A program made the position numbers and the translations under genes. Below are positions 30,817 through 43,184 of a stretch of 64,000 nt of DNA, piece by piece. The stretch covers positions 62,001 to 126,000 of the forward strand of contig DASYHP010000085.1 in assembly GCA_035998495.1 (NCBI GenBank). The letters are read 5' to 3'. The stretch is from Mesorhizobium_B sp035998495. GTDB lineage: Bacteria; Pseudomonadota; Alphaproteobacteria; Rhizobiales; Rhizobiaceae. Position 1 is the stretch's first letter; each line of letters starts with the position of its first letter. Under the pieces are notes generated by a model, which was given only the letters and a program-made list of their open reading frames with translations, searched no databases and was not told the DNA's origin.

Positions 30817-31557
30817 ATGGCCATCGACGTCGGTCTGTTGAGCGCGGCGGGCGCGGGCGCGCTGTCCTTCCTGTCGCCTTGCGTGCTGCCGCTCGTGCCG
30901 CCCTATCTCTGCTACATGGCCGGCGTGTCGGTGGAGGAGTTCCGCGCCATCGAGGGCCGGCGTGGCGAGGCGGCGCAGGCTTTGGTGGGATCGGCCTTCG
31001 CCTTCGTGCTGGGATTCTCCACCGTGTTCGTGGCGCTGGGCGCGGGCGCGTCCACGATCGGGCGCCTGCTGCGGGAGTGGCAGAATCCGCTCGCGATGGC
31101 GGCGGGCGTCTTCATCATCCTGATGGGCCTGAACTTCCTCGGCGTGCTGCGCATCCCCTTCCTGTCGCGCGAGGCGCGATTCCAGGCGAGAGGTCGGCCG
31201 TCGAGCGCGACCGCCGCCTATGTGATGGGACTCGCCTTCGCCTTCGGCTGGACGCCCTGCATCGGCCCGGTGCTCGGGCCGATCCTGACGCTGGCCGGCG
31301 GGCGCGAAACGGTGGGTGAGGGCGCGCTTCTGCTCGCCGCCTATTCGCTGGGCCTCGGCATCCCGTTTCTCGCCGCCGCGCTGTTCTCCGGCGCCTTCAT
31401 GCGCTTCGCCGGAGCGTTCCGCGCGCATTTGGGCGGCGTGGAGAAGGCCATCGGCGTGCTGCTCGTGCTTGCCGGCGTGTTCTTCCTGACCGGCGGCACG
31501 GCCACGGCCTCCTACTGGCTCCTCGAAACCTTTCCCGCGCTCGGCCAACTCGGCTGA
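30817..31557 (+). CDS. ccdA: Cytochrome c biogenesis protein CcdA (DsbD-type thiol transporter)
   Basis: A 246-residue membrane protein with six helices. It carries the two redox Cys motifs of the family: SFLSPCVLPLVPPYLCYMAG in helix 1 and FAFGWTPCIGPVLGPILTLA in helix 4. It passes reducing equivalents from cytoplasmic thioredoxin to the periplasm for cytochrome c assembly and related thiol reduction. It lies just downstream of tRNA-Lys and 60 nt before glmU. Confidence 0.95.
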   Translation: MAIDVGLLSAAGAGALSFLSPCVLPLVPPYLCYMAGVSVEEFRAIEGRRGEAAQALVGSAFAFVLGFSTVFVALGAGASTIGRLLREWQNPLAMAAGVFIILMGLNFLGVLRIPFLSREARFQARGRPSSATAAYVMGLAFAFGWTPCIGPVLGPILTLAGGRETVGEGALLLAAYSLGLGIPFLAAALFSGAFMRFAGAFRAHLGGVEKAIGVLLVLAGVFFLTGGTATASYWLLETFPALGQLG

Positions 31558-31617
31558 TGGCAGTTGGAAGGCACGGGTCGGGATGGTAGAAGCCCGGCTT
31601 TTCCTCGGGGGCTCCGC

Positions 31618-32976
31618 TTGACCGACTCACGCAAGGCGATCGCCGTCATCCTGGCCGCGGGCGAAGGCACGCGCATGAAGAGCGCGTTGCCCAAGGTGCT
31701 CCACAAGGTCGCCGGACTGCCCATGGCCGCGCATGTCGCGCGCGCCGCCTTGAAATCGGGCGTCGAGCGGCTGGCCCTGGTGGTCGGCCACGGCGCGGAC
31801 GAGGTTCGGAAGGCGGCAAGCTCCTTCGCGCCCGAGGCGGACATCTTCACCCAAAACGAGCGCCTGGGCACGGCGCATGCCGTGCTCGCCGCCCGCGAAG
31901 CGCTGAGCCGCGAGCCGGCCGACGTGCTCGTGCTGTTCGGTGACACGCCGCTGATCACGCCCGACGTGCTGCGCCGGGCGCGCGAAGCCGTGGGGCAAGG
32001 GGCAGCGATCGCCGTGCTCGGCTTCCGCACGGACCGGCCGGCCGGTTATGGAAGGCTGATCGAGAAGGACGGTGCGCTGGTCGCCATCCGCGAGGACAAG
32101 GACTGCTCGCCCGAGGAGCACGCCATCACCTTCTGCAATGGCGGCGTCATGGCGATCGACGGGACGCTCGCGCTCGACCTGCTCGACAGCGTGGGGAACG
32201 AGAACGCCAAGGGCGAATACTACCTGACCGATCTCGTTGAACTCGCCACCGCGCGCGGCCGCCGCGCCGTGGCTGTGGAAGCCGCGTTCGAGGACGTGCT
32301 CGGCATCAACAACCGCGTGGAACTGGCCGAGGCGGAAGCCATCTGGCAGCGCCGCCGGCGGCGGACGGCCATGCTCGACGGCGCCACGCTGATCGCGCCC
32401 GAAACGGTGTTCTTCTCCCATGACACCGTGCTGGAGCCCGACGTGCTGGTGGAGCCGAATGTGTGGTTCGGCCCCGGCGTCCATGTCGCCCGCGGGGCAA
32501 AGATCCACGCCTTCTCGCATCTCGAAGGCGCGCGCGTGGGCGCGAACTGCGATGTCGGCCCGTTCGCCCGGCTCAGGCCCGGCACGGACCTGCGCGAGAA
32601 AGCCAAGGTCGGCAATTTCTGCGAGGTCAAGCAGGCGGTCGTGGAAGCCGGCGCTAAGGTCAACCACCTGACCTATATCGGCGACGCCTGGATCGGGGCC
32701 GGCGCCAATATCGGCGCGGGCACCATCACCTGCAACTATGACGGCTTTTCCAAATTCGTGACCGAGATCGGCGAGAACGCCTTTGTCGGCTCGAACTCGG
32801 CGCTGGTCGCGCCCGTCAGCATCGGCGCGGGCGCCTATGTCGCCTCGGGCAGCGTCATCACGGAGGATGTGGAGGCCGACGCGCTCGCCTTCGGCCGCGC
32901 GCGGCAGTCGACGCTGCCGGGGCGGGGCAAGGCGCTGCGCGACAAGCTCGCGGCGGCGAAGGCCGCCAAGAAATAG
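31618..32976 (+). CDS. glmU: Bifunctional UDP-N-acetylglucosamine pyrophosphorylase / glucosamine-1-phosphate acetyltransferase
   Basis: Makes UDP-GlcNAc for peptidoglycan and LPS. The 452-residue protein has the pyrophosphorylase domain (LAAGEGTRMKSALPKVLHKV at 11-30; GDTPLI; NGGVMAID) and a left-handed beta-helix acetyltransferase domain from about 250 (hexapeptide repeats; NFCEVKQAVVEAGAKVNHLT; TITCNYDG). TTG 31618 is taken as start because it gives MTDSRKAIAVILAAGEGTRM; no ATG fits. glmS follows 105 nt downstream, so consecutive UDP-GlcNAc genes are paired. Confidence 0.96.
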   Translation: MTDSRKAIAVILAAGEGTRMKSALPKVLHKVAGLPMAAHVARAALKSGVERLALVVGHGADEVRKAASSFAPEADIFTQNERLGTAHAVLAAREALSREPADVLVLFGDTPLITPDVLRRAREAVGQGAAIAVLGFRTDRPAGYGRLIEKDGALVAIREDKDCSPEEHAITFCNGGVMAIDGTLALDLLDSVGNENAKGEYYLTDLVELATARGRRAVAVEAAFEDVLGINNRVELAEAEAIWQRRRRRTAMLDGATLIAPETVFFSHDTVLEPDVLVEPNVWFGPGVHVARGAKIHAFSHLEGARVGANCDVGPFARLRPGTDLREKAKVGNFCEVKQAVVEAGAKVNHLTYIGDAWIGAGANIGAGTITCNYDGFSKFVTEIGENAFVGSNSALVAPVSIGAGAYVASGSVITEDVEADALAFGRARQSTLPGRGKALRDKLAAAKAAKK

Positions 32977-32981
32977 CCGTG

Positions 32982-33020
32982 TTCAATTTGCGATTGATAC
33001 GAAACGCAATCGAAATTGAA
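32982..33020 (+). promoter_or_regulatory. AT-rich hairpin/dyad in the glmU-glmS gap
   Basis: TTCAATTTGCGATTG (32982-32996) and CAATCGAAATTGAA (33007-33020) are complementary over 14 bp with a single bulged G, around a 10-nt loop. The block is markedly AT-richer than its surroundings. It starts 6 nt after the glmU stop and lies 62 nt before the glmS ATG. No T-tract follows, so it is not a simple terminator. It could be a protein operator or an mRNA hairpin in the glmS leader. Confidence 0.5.
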
Positions 33021-33081
33021 TTGGGGGAAGCTCCGCTCCGCCGTTAATGGCGGCGGGACAGCAGCAGTCGGGGAAAACGGC

Positions 33082-34905
33082 ATGTGCGGAATTGTCGGCA
33101 TCGTGAGCCATGCGCCGGTGGCGCCCCTGATCGTGGACGCGCTGAAGCGGCTCGAATACCGGGGCTATGACTCGGCGGGGGTCGCCACCATCGAGGACGG
33201 CGAGCTTCAGCGGCGGCGCGCCGAAGGCAAGCTCATCAACCTCGAGCGGCGGCTGCGCGCCGAGCCGCTCGACGGCACCATCGGCATCGGCCACACCCGC
33301 TGGGCGACGCATGGCGTGCCCAACGAAACCAACGCCCACCCGCATTTCTCCAACGGGGTGGCGATCGTGCACAACGGCATCATCGAGAATTTTTCCGACC
33401 TGCGCGCCGAGTTGATGGCGGACGGCTACGAGTTCGCCTCGCAGACCGACACGGAGGTCGTGGCGCATCTCGTCGCCCGCGAGATGGCGCAGGGTGCTGC
33501 GCCAGTCGAAGCCGCGCACCGCGCGCTGAAGCGGCTCGAAGGCGCGTTCGCGCTCGCCATCATGTTCAAGGGCGACGCGGACCTGATCGTCGCGGCCCGC
33601 AACGGCCCGCCGCTCGCGGTCGGCCATGGCGAGGGCGAGATGTTCGTGGGCTCCGACGCGATTGCGTTGGCCCCCTTCACGAACTCGATCACCTATCTGG
33701 AGGACGGCGACTGGGCCGTGATCCGCCGCAACGAGATCGCGATCTTCGACATTGAGGGCGCGCCCGTCACGCGCAAGCGCCAGCAGTCGATCGGCACGAG
33801 CTTCCTCGTGGACAAGGGCAATCACCGGCACTTCATGGAAAAGGAGATTCATGAGCAGCCCGAGGTGATCTCGCACACGCTGGCCCATTATCTCGACTTC
33901 ACCACCAACGAGACGCGCAAGACCGAGCTGCCCTTCGATTTCGCTAGGATCGACCGGCTGTCGATCGCGGCCTGCGGCACGGCTTTCCTGGCGGGCTCGG
34001 TCGGCAAATACTGGTTCGAGCGCCTCGCCAAGCTGCCGGTGGACATCGATATCGCCTCTGAGTTCCGCTACCGCGAGATGCCGATCTCCATGCGCTCGGC
34101 CGCCATGTTCGTCTCGCAGTCCGGCGAAACGGCCGACACGCTGGCCTCGCTGCGCTACTGCCGCAAGGCGGGCGTGCCGATCGCGTCCATCGTCAACGTG
34201 CGGGAATCCACCATCGCCCGCGAGTCCGACGGCATCATGCCGACCTTGGCGGGGCCGGAGATCGGCGTGGCCTCCACGAAAGCCTTTACCTGCCAGCTTT
34301 CGGTGCTCGCCTCGCTCGCCGTGCGCGCGGCCGTGGCGCGCGGCGCGGTGGATGCGGACGGCGAGCGCCAGCTCGTGCGGCAACTGGCCGAGGCGCCGCG
34401 GATCGCGAGCCAGGTGCTGAAGCTCGCGCCGCAGGTGGAAGCGGTGGCGCGCGAACTCTCGCACCACCGCCACGTGCTCTATCTCGGCCGCCACACCAAT
34501 TACCCGCTCGCCATGGAAGGGGCGCTCAAGCTCAAGGAGATCTCCTATATCCATGCCGAAGGCTATGCGGCGGGCGAGCTCAAGCACGGGCCGATCGCGC
34601 TGATCGACGAGAGCATGCCCGTGATCGTGATCGCGCCGCATGACCGCATCTTCGAGAAGACGGTCTCGAACATGCAGGAAGTGGCCGCGCGCGGCGGCCG
34701 CATCATCCTGTTCACCGACGCCAAGGGCGCGGCGCAGGCTTCGGTGAAGACGACGCAGACCATCGTCCTGCCGGACATGCCGGAAATCGTGGCGCCGATC
34801 GTCTATGCCCTGCCCATCCAGATGCTGGCCTATTTCACCGCCGTCTTCATGGGCACGGACGTCGATCAGCCGCGCAACCTCGCGAAGTCGGTCACGGTGG
34901 AGTGA
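33082..34905 (+). CDS. glmS: Glutamine--fructose-6-phosphate aminotransferase (isomerizing)
   Basis: Makes glucosamine-6-phosphate from fructose-6-phosphate and glutamine, the first committed step of amino-sugar synthesis. The 607-residue protein has the class II amidotransferase domain with nucleophile Cys2 (MCGIVGIVSHAPVAPLIVDA) and the HTRWATHG motif. Two SIS sugar-isomerase domains follow (SIAACGTAFLAG; VSQSGETADTLASL; GASTKAF-like VASTKAFTCQ; C-terminal DQPRNLAKSVTVE). ATG 33082 is fixed by the Cys2 requirement. Confidence 0.98.
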   Translation: MCGIVGIVSHAPVAPLIVDALKRLEYRGYDSAGVATIEDGELQRRRAEGKLINLERRLRAEPLDGTIGIGHTRWATHGVPNETNAHPHFSNGVAIVHNGIIENFSDLRAELMADGYEFASQTDTEVVAHLVAREMAQGAAPVEAAHRALKRLEGAFALAIMFKGDADLIVAARNGPPLAVGHGEGEMFVGSDAIALAPFTNSITYLEDGDWAVIRRNEIAIFDIEGAPVTRKRQQSIGTSFLVDKGNHRHFMEKEIHEQPEVISHTLAHYLDFTTNETRKTELPFDFARIDRLSIAACGTAFLAGSVGKYWFERLAKLPVDIDIASEFRYREMPISMRSAAMFVSQSGETADTLASLRYCRKAGVPIASIVNVRESTIARESDGIMPTLAGPEIGVASTKAFTCQLSVLASLAVRAAVARGAVDADGERQLVRQLAEAPRIASQVLKLAPQVEAVARELSHHRHVLYLGRHTNYPLAMEGALKLKEISYIHAEGYAAGELKHGPIALIDESMPVIVIAPHDRIFEKTVSNMQEVAARGGRIILFTDAKGAAQASVKTTQTIVLPDMPEIVAPIVYALPIQMLAYFTAVFMGTDVDQPRNLAKSVTVE

Positions 34906-34991
34906 GCCATTCGCGGCGGGTTGTTGCCGCTTCGCGGGACCATTAAGGAAGCGAGGGGGCGCACAAGAACCCGTTTCGCTGACCCGGTGGC

Positions 34992-35672
34992 ATGACCCGA
35001 CTTCGCAACTACTTCCTCGCCGGCGTGGTCGTGACCGCCCCGCTCGCGATCACGACATATCTGGCCTGGACGGTGGTCGCGTGGTTCGACTCCTGGGTCA
35101 AACCCTATATCCCCGCGCGATTCAGCCCCGACAACTACCTGCCCTTCGCGGTGCCCGGCTTCGGGCTGATCGTGGCCGTGGTGCTCATCACCTTCATCGG
35201 CTTCCTGGCGGCGAACTTCATCGGCCGCACGGTCTTCGGCGTCGGCGAGAAGCTGCTCGACCGCACGCCGCTGGTGCGCAACGTGTATCGGGGCTTGAAG
35301 CAGATCTTCGAGACGGTTCTCGCCAACCGGGCGGAGCTGTTCAACCAGGTCGCGCTGTTCGAGTATCCGCGCAAGGGCGCGTGGTCGATCGTTTTCATCG
35401 CCAAACAGGCCGAAAGCGAGATCAATGCGGCGCTCGAGCCGCGCCACGGGCAGACCGTGGCGGTGTTCCGGCCGATCACGCCCAATGTGACGACCGGCTA
35501 CCTGCTCTATGTCTCGCCCGACGACCTGATCCCGCTGAAGATGTCGGTGGAGGACGCGGCAAAGCTCCTGATCTCGGCGGGGCTGGTGGGGCCGGCGCAT
35601 GACGCGGTGGTGGAGCGGCTGATGGATCAGGCGAGGCGGGAGGGGGAGCAAGGGCTGCCGCCGGCCGCTTAG
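34992..35672 (+). CDS. DUF502-family membrane protein
   Basis: A 226-residue inner-membrane protein with two hydrophobic helices (MTRLRNYFLAGVVVTAPLAI and VPGFGLIVAVVLITFIGFLA). The DUF502 motifs LLDRTPLVRNVYRGLKQIFE and FRPITPNVTTGYLLYVSPDD follow. Function unknown. In Rhizobiales this gene repeatedly lies beside recG, as here (convergent). Confidence 0.92.
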   Translation: MTRLRNYFLAGVVVTAPLAITTYLAWTVVAWFDSWVKPYIPARFSPDNYLPFAVPGFGLIVAVVLITFIGFLAANFIGRTVFGVGEKLLDRTPLVRNVYRGLKQIFETVLANRAELFNQVALFEYPRKGAWSIVFIAKQAESEINAALEPRHGQTVAVFRPITPNVTTGYLLYVSPDDLIPLKMSVEDAAKLLISAGLVGPAHDAVVERLMDQARREGEQGLPPAA

Positions 35673-35689
35673 CTGCGAGCTGCCCTCCT

Positions 35690-35860
35690 CTCCCCGCTTG
35701 CGGGGTCGGAGCGACGAGCAGCGATCGACACAGAGGTGTCGATCGCCGTCGCGCAGGGATGCCAACAGGCAGGTGAGGGGCGGCGCAGCCGATTGAGGTT
35801 TGGCGCTGCCCCTCATCCGTCACTTCGTGACACCTTCTCCCCGTCAACGGGGAGAAGGAG
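35690..35860. repeat. Composite rhizobial intergenic repeat with three hairpins
   Basis: The spacer between DUF502 and recG holds three dyads: GCGATCGACAC/GTGTCGATCGC (35721-35746, 11 bp perfect), an imperfect GAGGGGCGGCGC...GGCGCTGCCCCTC (about 35773-35815), and CCTTCTCCCCGT/ACGGGGAGAAGG (35833-35858, 12 bp perfect). The CTTCTCCCCG-type unit is a widespread mesorhizobial intergenic repeat (general knowledge). It may also terminate both convergent genes. Confidence 0.6.
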
Positions 35861-35865
35861 GCTAG

Positions 35866-37974
35866 TCACCCCGCATCCAGCAGCCGCACGGCTTCGTCGC
35901 GCCCGAACAGGTAAAGCAACAGGCGCAGCGCCTTGCCGCGGTCGGTGGAGAGCTCCGGGTCGCGCGAGAGCGCGAGCCGCGCCTCGTCGCGCGCCAACGC
36001 CAGAAGGTCGCCATGGATGTCGAGGCGCGCCATCTGGAAGCCCGGCATGCCGGACTGCCGGGTTCCCAGAACCTCGCCTTCGCCTCGGAGCTTGAGGTCT
36101 TCCTCGGCGATGACGAAGCCATCTTCGGTTTCCCGCATCACGGAGAGCCGGCGCTTGGCGGTCTCGCCCAGCGGCTCCTTGTAGAGGAGCACGCAGGAGG
36201 AATCGGCAGATCCGCGCCCCACGCGGCCGCGCAACTGGTGGAGTTGGGCGAGGCCGAAGCGCTCGGCGTGCTCGATCACCATGATCGTGGCGTCGGGCAC
36301 GTCCACGCCGACCTCGATCACGGTGGTGGCGACAAGCAGGCGCGTCTCGCCCGCCTTGAAGCGGCGCATGGCCTCGTCCTTTTCCACGCCCTTCATGCGG
36401 CCGTGGACCAGGCCGACGCGGCTGGGGAAGGTTCGCTGAAGGTCGTCGTAACGGTCCTCGGCGGCGGTCAGGTCCACCTCCTCCGACTCTTCCACGAGCG
36501 GGCAGATCCAATAGACTTTTTGGCCCTCCGCCACCGCCTCGCGGATGCGTGCGACGAGATCGCCCAACCGCTCCATCGGGAGCGTCACGGTGCGGATCGG
36601 GCGACGGCCGGCAGGCTTTTCCGTGAGCCGCGAGACCTCCATGTCGCCGAAGGCGGTCAGGACGAGCGTGCGCGGGATGGGGGTGGCCGTCATGACCAGC
36701 ATGTCGGGCGCCTCGCCCTTCTCGTTCATGGCGAGGCGCTGATGGACGCCGAAGCGATGCTGCTCGTCCACGATGGCGAGGCCGAGATCGCGAAAGCTGA
36801 CGGCTTCCTGGAACAGCGCGTGGGTGCCGACCACCATGTGGATGTCGCCGCGTTCGAGGCCCGCCAGGGTCTCGGCGCGGGCGCGGCCCTGCTCGCGGCC
36901 CGAAAGGATCGCGAGCCGCAGCCCGGCTTTTTCCGCGAGCGGCGCGAGCGTGGAGAAGTGCTGCCTCGCGAGGATTTCGGTGGGAGCCATGAGCGCCGAC
37001 TGCCGGCCGGCCTCGGCCGCTCGCGCCATGGAAAGCAGCGCCACCACCGTCTTGCCCGCGCCGACATCGCCCTGCAGCAGGCGCAGCATGCGGGTGGGCG
37101 CGGCGAGGTCGCCGTTGATCTCGCGCAGCGCCTGCTCCTGCGCGCCCGTGAGCGAGTAGGGCAGGGCGGCGCGGATGGCGTTCACCAGCCGCCCGTCGCC
37201 GCGGGCGGGGCGGCCGCCCAGGCGTCGGGTGCGGCCGCGAACCAGCCCCAGCGAGAGCTGGCCGGCCAACAACTCGTCAAAGGCGAGACGCTTCCAGGCC
37301 GCGCCGTTCGGGTCGGCGTCGAGGACGTCCTGGGGATGGTGCAGCCGGTCGAGCGCGGCGCGGAACGGCTCGAAGGTCTGCGCGACCACGGCTTCCGCGC
37401 TGATCCATTCCGGCAGCGCGGGCACCCGTTCAACGGCCTGGTCGATGGCCCGGCGCAGCACTTTGGCGGAAAGCCCCGCCGTCATGCGGTAAACCGGCTC
37501 GACCAGCGGCAGCCTGGCGGCTTCCTCGGCGCGCGCGATGTGGTCGGGATGCACCATAGTGGGGCGGCCGTTGAACCACTCCATGCGGCCGCTCACCACC
37601 ACCTTCTCGCCCACCGGCATGAGCTTTTCGAGCCACTGCGGCTGCGCGCGGAAGAAGGTCAGCGCGATCTCGCCGGTCTCGTCATGGGCGAACACGCGGT
37701 AGGGAGAATTGCTCTTGCCGGGCGGCGGGGCCTGGTGGCGGTCGATGCGCACGTCGAGCGTGACGATCGCGCCTTCGGGTGCCAACGCGATGCCCGGCCG
37801 CAGGCGGCGGTCGATGACGGAAAAGGGCGGCGTGAAGAGGAGGTCCGAGACGCGGGCGTGGCGGCCGCCGAGATCGGCCGACACCACTTTGTCGATGAGG
37901 GCGGCCACCTTCTCGCCCACGCCCGAAAGCGAGGTGACGGGCGCGAAGAGCGGGTCGAGGAGGGAAGGGCGCAT
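35866..37974 (-). CDS. recG: ATP-dependent DNA helicase RecG
   Basis: Branch-migrating helicase for stalled forks and recombination intermediates. The 702-residue protein has the N-terminal OB/wedge domain and SF2 helicase motifs: Walker A LLQGDVGAGKTVVALL, motif II VDEQHRFG, motif III VMTATPIPRTL, then HGRMKG and the C-terminal TMVIEVGVDVPDATIMV-type motif with QLHQLRGRVGRG. ATG 37972-37974 gives MRPSLLDPLFAPVTSLSGVG. The frame extends 129 codons further upstream, but that part overlaps sdhE in antisense and is not family-like. Confidence 0.97.
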   Translation of the reverse strand: MRPSLLDPLFAPVTSLSGVGEKVAALIDKVVSADLGGRHARVSDLLFTPPFSVIDRRLRPGIALAPEGAIVTLDVRIDRHQAPPPGKSNSPYRVFAHDETGEIALTFFRAQPQWLEKLMPVGEKVVVSGRMEWFNGRPTMVHPDHIARAEEAARLPLVEPVYRMTAGLSAKVLRRAIDQAVERVPALPEWISAEAVVAQTFEPFRAALDRLHHPQDVLDADPNGAAWKRLAFDELLAGQLSLGLVRGRTRRLGGRPARGDGRLVNAIRAALPYSLTGAQEQALREINGDLAAPTRMLRLLQGDVGAGKTVVALLSMARAAEAGRQSALMAPTEILARQHFSTLAPLAEKAGLRLAILSGREQGRARAETLAGLERGDIHMVVGTHALFQEAVSFRDLGLAIVDEQHRFGVHQRLAMNEKGEAPDMLVMTATPIPRTLVLTAFGDMEVSRLTEKPAGRRPIRTVTLPMERLGDLVARIREAVAEGQKVYWICPLVEESEEVDLTAAEDRYDDLQRTFPSRVGLVHGRMKGVEKDEAMRRFKAGETRLLVATTVIEVGVDVPDATIMVIEHAERFGLAQLHQLRGRVGRGSADSSCVLLYKEPLGETAKRRLSVMRETEDGFVIAEEDLKLRGEGEVLGTRQSGMPGFQMARLDIHGDLLALARDEARLALSRDPELSTDRGKALRLLLYLFGRDEAVRLLDAG

Positions 37975-38070
37975 TGGAGTGGACGTTAGGAGGTGAGGAG
38001 GCGGCTGCAAAGCCACGGCCGGCTTTGTCCTCCCATTGCATTGCCGAAGCGTTTGCGCCAGGAACGCACC

Positions 38071-38346
38071 ATGAACGAACCCGCGGCCCCTGATAGCCTC
38101 GACCCCCGCCGCCGGCGCGCGCTGTTCCGCTCCTGGCACCGCGGCACGCGGGAGATGGACTTGATCCTCGGCCCGTTCGCTGACGCGCATCTCGCCGGGT
38201 TGACCGCTGACGAGCTCGCCCAATATGAGGCTCTGCTCGAACAGCCCGACACCGACTTCTACCAGTGGATCACCGGCGAGCGGGCCGCGCCGCCGGAGGT
38301 TGAGGGGGCGTTGTTCCAGCGAATCCGCGCCTTTGCCCGCTCCTGA
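38071..38346 (+). CDS. sdhE: FAD assembly factor SdhE
   Basis: A 91-residue SdhE/DUF339 protein that helps attach FAD covalently to SdhA of succinate dehydrogenase. It contains the signature RGTRE (SWHRGTREMDLIL), the loop that contacts the flavoprotein, and the helix ELAQYEALLEQPDTDFYQWI. ATG 38071 is preceded by AGGAACG. It diverges from recG and ends 4 nt before the mfd ATG, so mfd is probably co-expressed. Confidence 0.95.
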   Translation: MNEPAAPDSLDPRRRRALFRSWHRGTREMDLILGPFADAHLAGLTADELAQYEALLEQPDTDFYQWITGERAAPPEVEGALFQRIRAFARS

Positions 38347-38350
38347 AAAA

Positions 38351-41866
<3,516 letters not shown>

Positions 41867-42006
41867 CCTTCTGTTTCGGTCGCTTCCGAAGACACGGTCT
41901 GCGACGAGCTTCCTCATCCGCCTCTTTGGAGCGCCTTCCGCTGAAGGCGAGAACGAGCTTACAGAAGGCACGGCTAAAGCCGGCTTCATAACCGAAGGGG
42001 AACGCA

Positions 42007-42480
42007 ATGGTGAAGAACACGATCTGCCTCTGGTACGACAAGGACGCCGAGGCTGCTGCTCGCTTCTACGCCGAGACCTTTCCCGACAGCGCGGTCAGTG
42101 CCGTCCACCGTGCGCCCAGCGACTACCCGTCCGGCAAGGCGGGCGATGTGCTGACAGTCGAATTCACAGTCGCCGGCGTGCATTGTCTCGGCCTCAACGG
42201 CGGCCCCGCGTTCAAGCACAACGAGGCGTTCTCGTTCCAGATCGCCACCGATGATCAGGAGGAGACCGACCGCTACTGGAACGCCATTGTCGGCAACGGC
42301 GGGCAGGAGAGCGCGTGCGGCTGGTGCAAGGACAGGTGGGGCATCTCCTGGCAGATCACGCCGCGTGTGCTGACAGACGCGCTAGCGGCCGGTGGCGCCG
42401 AAGCAAAGCGCGCGTTCGATGCGATGATGGATATGAAGAAGATCGACGTCGCTGCGATCGAGGCGGCGCGGCGCGGCTGA
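42007..42480 (+). CDS. VOC-family protein (PhnB-like)
   Basis: A 157-residue vicinal-oxygen-chelate fold protein: CLWYDKDAEAAARFYAETFP, FTVAGVHCLGLNGGP, SFQIATDDQEETDRYWNAIV and WGISWQITP are hallmarks of the PhnB / '3-demethylubiquinone methyltransferase-like' VOC group. Enzymatic role is not established. The ATG 42007 is preceded by GAAGGGGAAC. It is probably monocistronic; the 140-nt gap after mfd shows nothing else. Confidence 0.9.
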   Translation: MVKNTICLWYDKDAEAAARFYAETFPDSAVSAVHRAPSDYPSGKAGDVLTVEFTVAGVHCLGLNGGPAFKHNEAFSFQIATDDQEETDRYWNAIVGNGGQESACGWCKDRWGISWQITPRVLTDALAAGGAEAKRAFDAMMDMKKIDVAAIEAARRG

Positions 42481-42510
42481 CGCCGCCGACTCACGGGACC
42501 ATCATCAGCG

Positions 42511-43173
42511 TTACTCCGCCGCCTCGGCTCCCATCCGGGCCACCTGATCGATCGCCTGCGCCAGCGCTTCCGCTTCCTGCGCGCCCGAGACGGCGTAGCG
42601 CCCGGCCAGGATGAAGCAGGGCACGCCTGTCACGCCCATGCGCGAGAAGTTGACAGCTTCTTCGCGCACCGTCTCGCGGTCTTCGTCGCTCAAGAGCCGT
42701 GCGCGCCAGTTCTCGTCGGGCAGGCCCGCGGCTATGGCGGCGTCGGCCAGAACATTCGCGTCGCCAATGTCCTGCCCTTGCTCGAAATAGCGGGAGAAGA
42801 GCTCAGCCGCGAGATCGTTCTGCGCCGGCGTCCCGTGCGCACTGGCCCAGCGGATCAGCCGGTGGGCGTCGATCGTGTTCGGCGAGCGGCTGATGCGTTC
42901 GAAGTGGAAGTCGATGCCCTCCCGCGCGCCCAGCTCGTTCAGCCGCTCATGCGCCGCCGCGAGCCGTTCGGCCGAGCCGAACTTGGCCAGCATGTATTCC
43001 CGGCGGTCGAGCCCGCCCGGCGGAATCGTCGGATCGAGCTGGAACGGCCGCCAGCGCACGTCCACGTCGATGTCGGCGCCGACTTGGCCCAACGCGCGGC
43101 CGAGCCGCCGCTGTCCGACGAAGCACCAGGGGCAGACCACATCGGAAACGACATCGACGGTGACGGCGGGCAT
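42511..43173 (-). CDS. DsbA-family oxidoreductase (FrnE-like)
   Basis: A 220-residue thioredoxin-fold protein of the FrnE/DSBA-like subgroup. The N-terminus VTVDVVSDVVCPWCFVGQRR contains the CPWC active site (Cys14, Cys17), and GVTGVPCFILAGRYAVSGAQ the cis-Pro loop. There is no signal peptide, so it is likely cytoplasmic; related FrnE proteins protect against oxidative stress. It starts 11 nt after the stop of the peptide-binding protein gene and is probably co-transcribed with it. Confidence 0.92.
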   Translation of the reverse strand: MPAVTVDVVSDVVCPWCFVGQRRLGRALGQVGADIDVDVRWRPFQLDPTIPPGGLDRREYMLAKFGSAERLAAAHERLNELGAREGIDFHFERISRSPNTIDAHRLIRWASAHGTPAQNDLAAELFSRYFEQGQDIGDANVLADAAIAAGLPDENWRARLLSDEDRETVREEAVNFSRMGVTGVPCFILAGRYAVSGAQEAEALAQAIDQVARMGAEAAE

Positions 43174-43184
43174 GGGATGCCTTC

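Noticed and set aside
33021..33081. glmS ribozyme in the glmS leader
   Set aside because: Only about 60 nt lie between the AT-rich dyad and glmS and the ribozyme core is absent; that ribozyme is known mainly from Gram-positive bacteria.
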